Source of the DNA: a bacterium
GTDB lineage: Bacteria; Patescibacteriota; Microgenomatia; UBA1406; GWC2-37-13
Direction: 5' to 3'
Assembly: GCA_029573715.1 (NCBI GenBank)
Contig: JAKQDR010000172.1
Location: 48,241-112,240, forward strand
Length of the DNA stretch: 64,000 nt
In this document: in pieces, positions 43,680 to 53,451 of the stretch
How the letters are laid out: each line of letters starts with the position of its first letter
How positions within the stretch are numbered: the stretch's first letter is position 1
Notes under the pieces: generated by a model
What the model was told of the DNA's origin: nothing
The model's input: only the letters and a program-made list of their open reading frames with translations
Databases searched by the model: none
Made by a program: the position numbers and the translations under genes

Positions 43680-44303
43680 TTATTGGGCGCAATATACACA
43701 GTCTCCTCGTTCAGTTAATACAGTTCCCGCAGTTGCACAGTCTCCCGTTTGAGTTGGCGCTGTTGCATATGATTCAGCTGCCCATGTGGTAGCTGTCCCT
43801 ACGTTTGCGGCAGCTGTATATTGACCTCCCTGAAGCTGAAAAGATTTAGATGTTGGTCTGTAACAAAGCATAATTTTGCCATCATAATCATCAGCGGGAT
43901 CGGTTCCTGCTTCACGGAATAAATATATTCTTTCCAATGAAGAGCCTGCTGCGTTTTTGAAGTTAGCCTTTAATTCTCCTGCAGTAATGAGAGCTCCTAC
44001 GGCATCACCATAAAAGTCTTCCGAGACAGGTGGATCTTCGTTGTTGAGCCCACGAAGCGGTCCGCCCTCATTGTCCACAAGCTCTGTATCGATAGTGCCC
44101 GGATACGATTCTTGTGCAGCCTCATATCGTTGCATCGCTCCAAAAACCTCAAGCAATGTATTTCGAGTTGCGGTGTCTCGTGCTTTTGCAAATTGCTCGG
44201 CCGGGTCAAGTGCCGCTAAAAGTCCAACCGCAAGAAGCGCAAGAATCGTAATACCGATGATAAGCTCGATAAGGGTAAAGCCTTTGTTTCGAGATTTTGT
44301 CAT
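43680..44303 (-). CDS. Type IV pilin / prepilin (probable major pilin)
   Basis: 207 aa from the ATG at 44303. A short basic leader ends in KG before FTLIELIIGI, the class III signal cleaved by prepilin peptidase, with Glu at position +5. The following helix is hydrophobic and leads into a globular domain with a C-terminal GDC...GDCVYC cluster that can form a disulfide. It closes the pilB-pilT-pilC operon. Upstream is a (TAA)6 microsatellite at 44316-44333 next to its probable -10 region. Confidence 0.9.
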   Translation of the reverse strand: MTKSRNKGFTLIELIIGITILALLAVGLLAALDPAEQFAKARDTATRNTLLEVFGAMQRYEAAQESYPGTIDTELVDNEGGPLRGLNNEDPPVSEDFYGDAVGALITAGELKANFKNAAGSSLERIYLFREAGTDPADDYDGKIMLCYRPTSKSFQLQGGQYTAAANVGTATTWAAESYATAPTQTGDCATAGTVLTERGDCVYCAQ

Positions 44304-44315
44304 ATTGAAAAAATA

Positions 44316-44333
44316 TAATAATAATAATAATAA
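44316..44333 (-). repeat. (TAA)6 microsatellite in the pilin upstream region
   Basis: Six perfect TAA units on the plus strand, 12 nt before the pilin ATG. On the minus strand they read as overlapping TATTAT, so they may provide the -10 element. Changes in repeat number would shift promoter spacing or leader length. Confidence 0.7.
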
Positions 44334-44418
44334 TATGCTTCGCGTACGTCTTTTTATACACAATTGTACCTCCAACCATTTTGCCTGTTTTTTATACGTA
44401 TGTCAAGAGGTAAATATG

Positions 44419-45621
44419 TTATTGACCAATACTTGATGTGAGGGTGTAAATCGGTGTGAGCACCGACATAACGATAATAAATACCACTACACCCAGTAGC
44501 ACCAGGGTAAGTGGTTCAATCAATGTGGTGGCGGTTTTTATGGCAGAGTCGGTTTGCATTTCAAAGTAGTCTGAAATTTTGCGCACTACATCGTCGAGTT
44601 TGCCGGTCCGCTCGCCTACCGCGATCATCTGAATGAGAATAGGGGGGAATATTTGTTCGCGCGCAAAAGCGTCTGAGAGTGTAATACCATTTTGGACACT
44701 GCGATAAATATTGCGAAATGACTGTTGAAAAACCAAGTTGCCGGTTGTGTTGGTGACAATGCTCAGACTCTCAAGCATGAGCACGCCCGATTGAATAAGA
44801 AGCGAAAGCGTACGCGTCGCGCTCACGAGTGTCGCTTTGACAATAATATCCCCCACCTTTGGTGTGGCGATGATGGCTTTGTCAAGAAGAAACTTGTTTT
44901 TCTCCAGAGAAAAAAGTCGCTTCAGCAAGACAAATCCTCCAATACATGCCACAAGCAGTATCGGCCAAAATTTCATTAATAAGTCTGAGCTTTTGATGAG
45001 TATGACGGTTGACATGGGGAGCTCCACACCCATCTCGGTATACAAGCCGCTCAGTTGAGGCACCACAAACAGAAGCATTATGACAATAACTCCTATCACT
45101 CCAATAATAATGATAATGGGGTACACCATGGTGCCGCGCACCTTGCTCATGAATGCACGTTGCTTTTCCAAGTCGTCGGCCATTTTTGCCATAACATCGT
45201 TGAGTTTGCCCGATGCCTCACCTGCTTTGATAAGTGCGACATACAAATGCGAAAAGTGATGCTGCTGACTTATGGCTTTTGAAAAGCTATCTCCTGATTT
45301 GATACTTGAGAGAATATTGGTATATAAATCTTGTAGGCTCGCCTTGCTGGTTTGCTGATGCAAAATGTCTAGGCTGCTGGTGATGGTGAGTCCGGCGTTG
45401 AGCATTATGGCAAACTGGCGTGTGAAATTGATGATATCGTCAGATGATACTCGATTAAACATTTTTCCCAATGAACCCGCCATAATTGACTTATCTTCGC
45501 TGATAGATATGGGTACACAACCCATGCCACGCAGATACTCAACCACCTCACGCTCCGATTGTGCCTCCACTTTGCTACTGATATATTTTCCGTCACTGAG
45601 TGCGCGATAGGTAAACCTCAT
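44419..45621 (-). CDS. pilC: Type IV pilus inner-membrane platform protein PilC
   Basis: 400 aa. Two GspF-type domains, each with a membrane segment: MVYPIIIIIGVIGVIVIM near 165 and LTLVLLGVVVFIIVM near 380. The ALSDGKYISSKVEAQSEREV N-terminus is typical. It anchors the pilus and couples the cytoplasmic ATPases to pilin addition or removal. It lies between pilT and the pilin gene. Confidence 0.95.
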   Translation of the reverse strand: MRFTYRALSDGKYISSKVEAQSEREVVEYLRGMGCVPISISEDKSIMAGSLGKMFNRVSSDDIINFTRQFAIMLNAGLTITSSLDILHQQTSKASLQDLYTNILSSIKSGDSFSKAISQQHHFSHLYVALIKAGEASGKLNDVMAKMADDLEKQRAFMSKVRGTMVYPIIIIIGVIGVIVIMLLFVVPQLSGLYTEMGVELPMSTVILIKSSDLLMKFWPILLVACIGGFVLLKRLFSLEKNKFLLDKAIIATPKVGDIIVKATLVSATRTLSLLIQSGVLMLESLSIVTNTTGNLVFQQSFRNIYRSVQNGITLSDAFAREQIFPPILIQMIAVGERTGKLDDVVRKISDYFEMQTDSAIKTATTLIEPLTLVLLGVVVFIIVMSVLTPIYTLTSSIGQ

Positions 45622-45657
45622 GAAAAAAAGATAGTAAATAAATCATTATTGTTTGTC

Positions 45658-46710
45658 TTATAGGTACTTCATAAGCAACTGCGGGCGGAGTGCGTTTTGC
45701 ATACCCACATCTCTGGTGATTACATTCTCTCTAATCAGCTTTGAAAGATATTTCTCCATGATAATCATCCCGTGATCATCTCCGGTTTCCAGCACGCTGT
45801 CGAGCATAAAAAATTTTCCTTCTCGAACAAGCGCAGCAACTGCTGATGTGTTTTGCAGAATCTCCACCACCGGAACGATTGGATTGGTGGTTGAGATAGA
45901 AGGCACCAGTCTTTGCGCAACAACTACTCGAAGCATCGCCGCAAGTTGAGATCGCACCTGCGATTGCTGGTGGGGTGGGAACACATCAACAATGCGGTTG
46001 ATTGCCTCAACTGTTGAGGATGTGTGAAGAGTGGAAAATACCAAGTGTCCTGTCTCAGCGGCAGTTAGTGCTGCCGCGATAGTTTCATAATCGCGCATTT
46101 CTCCCACAAGGATTATGTCGGGATCTTGGCGCAATACGGCACGAAGTGCATTGGTCCATGAATGAGTGTCAAGCGCGAGCTCACGTTGGCTTATAATGCC
46201 CTTTCGTTTAGGGAATACATATTCGATGGGATCTTCAATAGTCACAATGTGTTTTGTCGATGTTTCATTAAGCTCCTGGATGAGTGCGGCAAGAGAAGTC
46301 GATTTTCCTTCTCCGGTTGGTCCCGTAAATAAAACCAACCCATAAGGATGCCGAATAAATTGATGGAAAATCTGAGGCAAGGTGAGCTCTTCAATAGTGC
46401 GTATTTTGCTACTCACATGTCGAAAAGATGCGGCAATGGTGCCCTTTTGATAATAACAATTTACCCGAAATCGCTCGGTTCCACTCACACTGCTAAAGTC
46501 AAGCTCCATATCTTCCATAAATCGTTTTCTTTGAAGGTCGCTCATGAGCGGGAGCACAAGCTCTTCAATCTGATTTTTCGTCAACTCAGCCATATTATTA
46601 AGATGGTACATTTCGCGATTTATGCGAAGTGCAGGAGGGTATCCCACCACCAAATGCAAATCAGATGCCTTTCGTTCGATGGTGGTTTGCAAGAGTTCGT
46701 GAATATTCAT
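45658..46710 (-). CDS. pilT: Type IV pilus retraction ATPase PilT
   Basis: 350 aa. The N-terminal ASDLHLVVGYPPALRIN, the Walker A FTGPTGEGKSTS near 130 (Glu where Ser is usual), the Asp box and the His box (GHLVFSTLHTSS) are present, and the AIRNLI-like region is replaced by AALVREGKFFML. It hydrolyses ATP to retract the pilus, giving twitching or DNA uptake. It lies between pilB and pilC. Confidence 0.95.
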   Translation of the reverse strand: MNIHELLQTTIERKASDLHLVVGYPPALRINREMYHLNNMAELTKNQIEELVLPLMSDLQRKRFMEDMELDFSSVSGTERFRVNCYYQKGTIAASFRHVSSKIRTIEELTLPQIFHQFIRHPYGLVLFTGPTGEGKSTSLAALIQELNETSTKHIVTIEDPIEYVFPKRKGIISQRELALDTHSWTNALRAVLRQDPDIILVGEMRDYETIAAALTAAETGHLVFSTLHTSSTVEAINRIVDVFPPHQQSQVRSQLAAMLRVVVAQRLVPSISTTNPIVPVVEILQNTSAVAALVREGKFFMLDSVLETGDDHGMIIMEKYLSKLIRENVITRDVGMQNALRPQLLMKYL

Positions 46711-46752
46711 AGTGATGGATACAGTTTAACTAATACATAATTACATATCTGT

Positions 46753-48474
46753 TTATTTTGCCACATCGGTGAGCCGCATAACTTCTTCAAGAGTGGTATA
46801 CCCTGCGGTCGCTTTGAAAAATCCATCTTGTCGCATGGTGAGCATGCCCTCAGACACAGCCTGTGCTTCAATCTCCTCAGCCGATGCGTGTTGCAATATT
46901 AATTTGTTAATCGCAGGAGTGATGGTGAGCACTTCAAAAACTCCAATTCTGCCATGATACCCGGTATGATCACATGCGTCGCATCCCGAGCCCTTGTAAA
47001 GCACTGCAGATTGAACCTTTTCTAGATTGCCCGCAAAAAGCGTTGATGCGATTTGTTCCAACACCTCAGGGGGGGGTTTGTATTGAATTTTACAGCGTTC
47101 GCAAATTCGTCGTGCGATACGTTGAGCTATCGATGCCACAAGAACAGAAGATATGAGGAAGGGTTCGGCCCCAAGATCAGTAAGTCGAGGGATTGCGGTT
47201 GCGGCATTATTGGTGTGTAGTGTGGAAAATACCAAATGGCCGGTGAGTGCGGCTTGCACGGCGAGCTGTGTCGTTTCACCATCCCGTATTTCTCCGACCA
47301 ATATGACGTTGGGGTCTTGACGCAAAAAAGAGCGTAGACCAGTTGCAAAAGTCAAACCGGCTTGTGCATTAATTTGCACCTGATTAATGCCATTAATCTG
47401 GTACTCAACCGGATCCTCCAGTGTTACGATGTTGCGGGTGGGTTTGTTTAAAATGGTGAGCACAGAATACAAGGTGGTGGTTTTACCCGACCCGGTAGGT
47501 CCGGTGACCAAGATGATGCCGTAAGGATGTTCTATTGCTGTCTGCAAAAGCTTTAGATTCATGTTTTGTAAACCTAGCTCAAGAAGCGTGGGGAGCCCTC
47601 CCGATTTACGAAGCAACCGCATCACGATTTTCTCGCCAAACACAAGAGGTAGTGTCGAAACCCGAACATCAATTTCATTATCATTTGACTTAAAACTAAA
47701 TCGACCATCTTGCGGGACACGTCGTTCATCAAGCTTAAGATCGGACATAATTTTGAGTCGTGAAACTAGCGACTCATGAATGGCATTGGGAAGCACAAGC
47801 TTTTCTTGCAATATTCCATCTATGCGGTAGCGCACTCGAGTTTGAGTGGATTGTGGTTCTATATGGATGTCGGACGCACGGCTTTGTGAAGCGAAATTCA
47901 GTATAGTGTCGACAATTTTAGTGATTGGAGACTCTGAGATGTTTTGAGCAGACTGCTTAGTGGACTGTTCTTGCGATTGTGCAAAAGTTTGTCCATCTTG
48001 ATTGTCAGCAAGGGCTTTTGTCACATCTGGTGCAATATTTTGGGTATATGCAATGGGTATGGCTTTTTCAATGTCTTGCGGATATCCCAGGCACAATTGG
48101 ACGTGATAACCGGTTTTTTGTTCTAAAAAATTTTGTAGATTTAGATTGAGTGGATCTGCGGTTGCGATTTGCAATGATTTATTTACGGTGTCGACCTGAA
48201 ATGGGATTATTTTGTAGTGAGTCGCGAGATTCCTCGAGATAAGACTTAAGGCTGAAGGGTTTATGGCTGTTGATTCAATATTGATGCTTGGCACATTAAG
48301 ACATTTGGCTTTTGCTTCAAGCAAAGCTCCTTTGGGAGCAAGATTGTATGAAAGAACCAATGTTTCAATTTCTTTTCCTGTCTGCAGTGATTCAAGCTCA
48401 AGTTTATCTGCGGCGGCTTGATCGATATATCCAGCTTCAATAAGCGAAGCAAGATACACTTTGGGAGATAACAT
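46753..48474 (-). CDS. pilB: Type IV pilus assembly ATPase PilB/GspE
   Basis: 573 aa. An N-terminal GspE-N domain (about 1-150) precedes the RecA-like core with Walker A GPTGSGKTTTL near 325, Asp box EDPVEY and Walker B VGEIRDGETT. The tetracysteine zinc module CERCK...CDACDH near 470-510 is intact. It powers pilus extension. The upstream divergent region to 48605 drives the prepilin operon. Confidence 0.96.
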   Translation of the reverse strand: MLSPKVYLASLIEAGYIDQAAADKLELESLQTGKEIETLVLSYNLAPKGALLEAKAKCLNVPSINIESTAINPSALSLISRNLATHYKIIPFQVDTVNKSLQIATADPLNLNLQNFLEQKTGYHVQLCLGYPQDIEKAIPIAYTQNIAPDVTKALADNQDGQTFAQSQEQSTKQSAQNISESPITKIVDTILNFASQSRASDIHIEPQSTQTRVRYRIDGILQEKLVLPNAIHESLVSRLKIMSDLKLDERRVPQDGRFSFKSNDNEIDVRVSTLPLVFGEKIVMRLLRKSGGLPTLLELGLQNMNLKLLQTAIEHPYGIILVTGPTGSGKTTTLYSVLTILNKPTRNIVTLEDPVEYQINGINQVQINAQAGLTFATGLRSFLRQDPNVILVGEIRDGETTQLAVQAALTGHLVFSTLHTNNAATAIPRLTDLGAEPFLISSVLVASIAQRIARRICERCKIQYKPPPEVLEQIASTLFAGNLEKVQSAVLYKGSGCDACDHTGYHGRIGVFEVLTITPAINKLILQHASAEEIEAQAVSEGMLTMRQDGFFKATAGYTTLEEVMRLTDVAK

Positions 48475-48604
48475 ACTATCAAGATATCAAACTGGCCCAT
48501 ACTATGCAAGAACAAACACCTGCAAGCGTTAGGTGTATCGGTTGGTCATAAATCTTGTTTTAGAGTTGCAATATGTCATGCTCCTTTGATAATATGATTA
48601 CCAT

Positions 48605-49234
48605 ATGAAAAGAACTTTATGTATGCCGCGTTACGGGGCTGGATTTACCATGGTCGAGCTGTTGATTGTCGTCGTTGTGCTTGCCCTGCTCACTGTGGTG
48701 AGCGGTGTCGCATATACCGCAACCATGCGCACGTCACGAGACGGCAGACGAAAGGTGGACATAGAGACAATTCGAAGTGCGCTTGAGATATATCGCGCCG
48801 ACAATTCAACCTATCCAGTAACGTATCCCGAGAGTGTGAGCACAGATGTAACATTGCGTAGCATATTAGATCCCGCGTCGGGAAAAAAGTACATCAGCAT
48901 GCCAAAAGATCCAAAAACGGGTGACGATTATGTCTATGTTCCGGCAGGATGTGAAGACATTGGGGCAACACGTGTATGTAATGATTACCTGATAGCGGTT
49001 TCTCTCGAAAATGACCCAAAAACAATTCCGGAACGATGTGCTGCTATTTTGATTGATAATCAGACTCCCTGTACAGATACCAATGGGAATATTGTTAAGT
49101 GCACCTACTGTGCAGATCCATATGGAGTGGTAATGCCTGTTAGTGTAACTTCACCAGACGTTGATTTGGAAGGTCAAAAAAATGAGGAAGATGAGGAGCA
49201 AGGGGGATTTGAGGTTCCTATAAACAATCAATAA
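48605..49234 (+). CDS. Type IV prepilin (GspG/PilE-like)
   Basis: 209 aa. RYGAGFTMVELLIVVVVLALL is a class III prepilin signal with cleavage after Gly and Glu at +5. RDGRRKVDIETIRSALEIYRADN is the conserved GspG-type helix. An Asp/Glu-rich tail (EEDEEQGGFEV) ends it. It is the first of four prepilin genes on the plus strand, divergent from pilB. Confidence 0.9.
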   Translation: MKRTLCMPRYGAGFTMVELLIVVVVLALLTVVSGVAYTATMRTSRDGRRKVDIETIRSALEIYRADNSTYPVTYPESVSTDVTLRSILDPASGKKYISMPKDPKTGDDYVYVPAGCEDIGATRVCNDYLIAVSLENDPKTIPERCAAILIDNQTPCTDTNGNIVKCTYCADPYGVVMPVSVTSPDVDLEGQKNEEDEEQGGFEVPINNQ

Positions 49235-49360
49235 TGGGTTTCCCTCATGCGATACAATCATTTACCTGTTTGCCAGGTTGTCGCTATTTCGTTTTAGATA
49301 TTTATTTTGTCAAGATAGCATTGACGTGCATGGAATGATTGATATTTTTTTGTTAAAGAT

Positions 49361-49924
49361 ATGCACAAACAGCTTCGGAAGTATGCTTTTCAAGCAACAA
49401 AGACACAATCTCAGGGGCTTTCGGTTATTGAAATATTAGTCGTGCTTGCGCTGATTGGGGTGTTTCTTGCGGTTGCGCTCCCCCGCTTCCAGATTCACAA
49501 TACTGAGGCACAGTTTCAAGCTGACATTTCCACTTTTTTGGCCACGGTGAGTCGGGCTCAATCGATGGCTGCCGCCTCAAATAGTCGAAGTTGTGCCCAA
49601 ACGCCCAATGAAAGACTATCTCGCATTGACATCTCAATGATTGCCGACAACACATATCAAGTGGTGCCTGTTTGTGCGGATATTACGCTTGAGCCATCTG
49701 ATCCCACACCAACTCCAAATGCAAAATTCATCACGTCTCATTCACCCATGGCCTCAGTGGTGCAATTTACGGGGTGCGATGATATGGTCAGCGAGTGTAT
49801 TTTTGCCTCATTTTTTTCAGATGGTACCGTTGCAGTTTTACGCTCAGTTGAGTTTAGAAGAGGTTTGCAGGTGTGCACCATTGACTTGTCATCTACGGGT
49901 GTAGTGACTAATTCATGTGACTAA
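49361..49924 (+). CDS. Type IV prepilin-like (minor pilin)
   Basis: 187 aa. TQSQGLSVIEILVVLALIGVF fits a prepilin signal with Leu rather than Phe at +1 and Glu at +5, preceded by a longer leader of about 26 residues. The globular part has several Cys. A 126-bp gap upstream has no supported gene. The next prepilin starts after 12 bp. Confidence 0.82.
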   Translation: MHKQLRKYAFQATKTQSQGLSVIEILVVLALIGVFLAVALPRFQIHNTEAQFQADISTFLATVSRAQSMAAASNSRSCAQTPNERLSRIDISMIADNTYQVVPVCADITLEPSDPTPTPNAKFITSHSPMASVVQFTGCDDMVSECIFASFFSDGTVAVLRSVEFRRGLQVCTIDLSSTGVVTNSCD

Positions 49925-49936
49925 CACATAAACATA

Positions 49937-50443
49937 ATGAACAAAACACATTGTATACGAAGCTGTGGGCTCCATGGATTTACCCTTATCGAGGTCGTCA
50001 TTTTTATCGCCATTGCCTCGGTTATTTTTATTGCTATTGTATCGCTTTCAGTGAGCGTCGTTCAGCAGACTCAATCGAGCAAACATAAACTCTACGCGTC
50101 ACGATATGCTGATGAGCTGGCGCAATGGCTTCGGGTTCAGAAAGATCTCAGTTGGCAAGATTTTTATGTTGCCAGCCAACAGGGTTCTCGCAATTATTGT
50201 GTAAATCAGCATATCGCTTTGGATGCAGATTTAGTGACACTTCTTGTCCCGTATGATCCAGATACCTGTGTGCATAACGGCATTATCAATGGATACGGGC
50301 CGTCTCGCTTTAGACGCACTGCAGATTTTGATGAACAAACAGACAATACGAAGAGCGTAAAGGCAACGATTACCGTTTCGTGGGTTGAACGCGGATTGCA
50401 AGTCGAGTCAGTACAACTTGAGACATTATTCGCCCCTCGTTAA
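49937..50443 (+). CDS. Type IV prepilin-like (minor pilin)
   Basis: 168 aa. LHGFTLIEVVIFIAIASVIF is a class III signal with cleavage after Gly and Glu at +5. The rest is a small globular domain with Cys residues. It is tightly placed between two other prepilin genes, 12 bp after one and 8 bp before the next, as minor-pilin initiation complexes usually are. Confidence 0.85.
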   Translation: MNKTHCIRSCGLHGFTLIEVVIFIAIASVIFIAIVSLSVSVVQQTQSSKHKLYASRYADELAQWLRVQKDLSWQDFYVASQQGSRNYCVNQHIALDADLVTLLVPYDPDTCVHNGIINGYGPSRFRRTADFDEQTDNTKSVKATITVSWVERGLQVESVQLETLFAPR

Positions 50444-50451
50444 TACATCTT

Positions 50452-51039
50452 ATGGCTCCATCAAAGAACAAAAAATCATTTTCTTGTCATGCTTTTACTC
50501 TCATTGAGGTGGTGGTCGTAGTTTCAACACTGGCTGTTGCTCTGCCAATAGTAACCCTCATTCTTTTTGCGATTTTACGACAACAACTTGCGGTAACTCG
50601 CATGTCTGAGGTGAAAAAACAGGGTGATCAGGCCATAACATTCATACAAACTATGTTAGAGCAAGAAGTGCGAGCCATGTATGCAGCTGATGGCTCGCAA
50701 CTTTGTGAAAACGCCTCGGGAAGCATTGCAACAGTTGATTACTTTATGGATGCCGATGGAAATAAAATACATCTCATTTTAGATCAAAATAATCTCTCTG
50801 TTCGAAGAGAGCTTGTTTCAGGCGCGGACTCTAATGACATGCTCACTGATAATGCAAAAGTGTTTGTCGAGCCCGTATCAGTCGGTATTCCACTCGCACA
50901 ATGTGTGAGAAGTCGGTCATTCGCTCGACCGATAATTGGTGTTCAATTTAGCATTGTTCCCGCAGGAACCATGTCTAATGATGAGCGCGAAGGCCTGCGA
51001 ATGCATTTCTTTACGAAAATAGCCATTAATACTCTCTGA
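50452..51039 (+). CDS. Type IV prepilin-like (minor pilin)
   Basis: 195 aa. CHAFTLIEVVVVVSTLAVAL is a prepilin signal with Ala at -1 in place of Gly, an allowed but less usual residue, and Glu at +5. The mature part has a helical N-terminus and a small domain. It is the last prepilin before pilM. Confidence 0.82.
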   Translation: MAPSKNKKSFSCHAFTLIEVVVVVSTLAVALPIVTLILFAILRQQLAVTRMSEVKKQGDQAITFIQTMLEQEVRAMYAADGSQLCENASGSIATVDYFMDADGNKIHLILDQNNLSVRRELVSGADSNDMLTDNAKVFVEPVSVGIPLAQCVRSRSFARPIIGVQFSIVPAGTMSNDEREGLRMHFFTKIAINTL

Positions 51040-51104
51040 TTGTTTTATGTCATGCGTTCGATTTACAGTTGCAGTTTGTTGTCATTTTTGATAGTTTGTA
51101 TTAT

Positions 51105-52124
51105 ATGGCCAGTTCTTCTATCGGCATTGAGATTAATGAGCATCGTACGCGGATTGCGCATGCATATTTCAAAGATAAAGTCGTTTATTTGCAGGCCCTT
51201 GGGATGACCGAGACTTTACCCCAATATTTCATCAACATCGACTCAGATATTGCAATGCATAAGCAAGCAGAAGTGGTATCTCGTTTATATGCTGATTTGA
51301 AATTAACTAATAAAAAAGTTAATGCGGTCATACCCGACAGTCTCTCCTACTCTCAAATTATCGACATGCCCATGTTGCCCGAAAAAGAGCTTGTTGCAGC
51401 AGTGCGATATCAGGCTGATGAATTTATTCCCATGAATATTGAAGACACGTATCTTGATGTAGAAATTCTTCGAGCGGATGAAGGTACAAAGCGTGTCTCT
51501 ATTCTTATTGCGGCTGCGCCGAAAAAAATTGTGGATGGGGTATTTCGCACCATAGAACTAGCCGGTCTTGAGCCCTCAAGACTTGAGACGGAAGTGTGTG
51601 CGGTGGGAAGACTCGTTTCGGAGATTATGAAAAGCAAGGATTTTAAAGAAGCATATTGTGTATTGAGTATGGGTTTCACGGCAAGTTCTTTATATTTTGT
51701 CGACAACACAACTCACACAATCGAATTTGTAAAAAGCACTCGAGTAGGGTATGAAATGATCCTCAAGGAAATTATGGTCAACCTTAATCTTGATCAGATT
51801 CGCGCATCAGAGCTCTTGCACAAGCCAAATGATCAATCCAGAGCCTTGCTTGATGCCATGTTGACTTCACTGCGCGAGCTTGCCACAGAAGTTCAGAGAA
51901 GTGTTGACATCTATGCGCATAAAAAAAACCTGCCGGTTACCCGCATATTTACCGTTAACTATAGTTCTCAAATTTATGGATTAACTGCAATTATGCAAGA
52001 ACTAACCAAATTGTATGTCGATCCACTCCCCCTTAACACAGTATATGTACCCAATACGGTGTTGAAAGTGTTCTCCTCTGAAATTACCGAATTTGCATCG
52101 GTTGTTTCCACTTCTATTTTATGA
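51105..52124 (+). CDS. pilM: Type IV pilus assembly protein PilM
   Basis: 339 aa from the ATG at 51105, which begins ASSSIGIEINEHRTRIAHAY, the actin-like fold start of PilM. IDMPMLPEKELVAAVRYQAD and the later FTASSLYFVDN segment match the family. It binds the cytoplasmic tail of PilN. The stop overlaps the pilN start by 4 bp (ATGA). No signal peptide is needed for this cytoplasmic protein. Confidence 0.9.
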   Translation: MASSSIGIEINEHRTRIAHAYFKDKVVYLQALGMTETLPQYFINIDSDIAMHKQAEVVSRLYADLKLTNKKVNAVIPDSLSYSQIIDMPMLPEKELVAAVRYQADEFIPMNIEDTYLDVEILRADEGTKRVSILIAAAPKKIVDGVFRTIELAGLEPSRLETEVCAVGRLVSEIMKSKDFKEAYCVLSMGFTASSLYFVDNTTHTIEFVKSTRVGYEMILKEIMVNLNLDQIRASELLHKPNDQSRALLDAMLTSLRELATEVQRSVDIYAHKKNLPVTRIFTVNYSSQIYGLTAIMQELTKLYVDPLPLNTVYVPNTVLKVFSSEITEFASVVSTSIL

Positions 52125-52684
52125 TGTTGCGAACCATAAACCTATTTGGCGGACCACTTCGGTCGGTCAATCGTAGAGCGCGCATTGCAGCACAAGTCCG
52201 GTATATTTCTGTGCTTGTTTCGATAATACTTTTTGGTATTGTGTTTGGATTACATCTTTATCGATCAAAACTGATTGGTGACATTCACATAGTGCATCAA
52301 CAGGAAGACATTGTGGAGCAAGCCATCAGTCAGGAGGTATTGCGACAAAAAGATTTGGCAAACATCGTGGTGCGCATCCGAAAAATGAATGAATCACAGA
52401 GTCGCGATGTCCAATATGCCAGCAAATCGGCGATCATTAGCGATTTGTTTAGTGAGTTAGGCGTTAACCCACAACAAGAAGAGATTAGTTTGCCCAATAC
52501 CACTGATTTTCGATTACGCCTCTTATTTGCCACCGATGATGAGCTTCTTTCATTTATTCGTCTTATGGAGTCACAAGAAGTCCGCACGAAATTGAAAAAT
52601 TACTCTATTGGCACGTTTAAACTTTCGGTGGCCACGGCTTCCGGAAGCTTAGTTCCTATTGATTTTAGCGGTACATTTTTATGA
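52121..52684 (+). CDS. pilN: PilN-like pilus assembly membrane protein
   Basis: 187 aa. A basic cytoplasmic N-terminus begins LRTINLFGG, recalling the INLLP motif by which PilN binds PilM. One membrane helix (about 30-48) leads to a coiled-coil and a small alpha-beta domain. Assigned by topology and by its place after pilM, with ATGA overlaps on both sides. Confidence 0.75.
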   Translation: MMLRTINLFGGPLRSVNRRARIAAQVRYISVLVSIILFGIVFGLHLYRSKLIGDIHIVHQQEDIVEQAISQEVLRQKDLANIVVRIRKMNESQSRDVQYASKSAIISDLFSELGVNPQQEEISLPNTTDFRLRLLFATDDELLSFIRLMESQEVRTKLKNYSIGTFKLSVATASGSLVPIDFSGTFL

Positions 52685-53430
52685 AGCTGAAATTGCACTC
52701 ACTGCGAGCGCGTCATTTATTTTATGCATTTTTGCATAAAGGGCTGTATCCGTTTATGGCCTTTATTTTTATGACTATATGTGCGTTTCAAATGTATATG
52801 GTGTATTTGACACAGCAAGACCTTAGTCGTGAACAAGATTCACTCGACGCACTTCATCTGCGACTGAAAAAGTTTTCCCAAAATGCACGTATCACTGAGG
52901 AGGATAGAGTTGTCTATGGCACCATATTAAAAAGACAAATACCTACCCACAATAATACGTTCGATACATTTGCACTTATCGAGTCTTTTTATCAGGTGAC
53001 GGGCATAGAGCTGAAGACATCAAGTAATCAGCAAGCAAGTTCCACACAACGTCCATCCAAAAGCACTCAAGCATCAACAAGCGTTAGCTTCACCGCTACA
53101 GCGACACTTACTCCAGAGAGTTTACAAGTATTGCTCGACCGCTACCAATACGAGTTTCCTCGCTATCTTACACTCTCTGCAATACAACTGACTCGAAGTG
53201 TCACTGCGGCAGAGCAGGGTCTTTATGATGTGAGGCTAACATTTGAAGCATATACGGTTCCTGTTACCAAAGAAACCTCAAACGCAGATATGAGCACCAA
53301 CTTCACTGCTGCTGATGTGGCACATTTTGAAGCGTTCAAACAGCGTGCAAATACTAATTTATATTATGAGCTGCAGGATGTAGAGCCTGTTAGTGAAGAT
53401 GAATATGAATCTGCAGAAACGTTATTTTGA
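52681..53430 (+). CDS. pilO: PilO-like pilus assembly membrane protein
   Basis: 249 aa. Topology matches PilO: short N-terminus, one helix (about 25-45), coiled-coil, then alpha-beta domain. Similarity is weak, so the name rests on position after pilN. It overlaps pilN by 4 bp and converges on rpsP. A short TACGA-TAG-TCGTA hairpin followed by seven T lies past the stop and could end the transcript. Confidence 0.65.
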   Translation: MKLKLHSLRARHLFYAFLHKGLYPFMAFIFMTICAFQMYMVYLTQQDLSREQDSLDALHLRLKKFSQNARITEEDRVVYGTILKRQIPTHNNTFDTFALIESFYQVTGIELKTSSNQQASSTQRPSKSTQASTSVSFTATATLTPESLQVLLDRYQYEFPRYLTLSAIQLTRSVTAAEQGLYDVRLTFEAYTVPVTKETSNADMSTNFTAADVAHFEAFKQRANTNLYYELQDVEPVSEDEYESAETLF

Positions 53431-53451
53431 CAATCTGGGATGATGAGGGGA

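Noticed and set aside
10455..52124. UGA recoded as glycine, as in Gracilibacteria
   Set aside because: TGA ends crtI and pilM at natural family ends, and no in-frame TGA is needed inside conserved genes.
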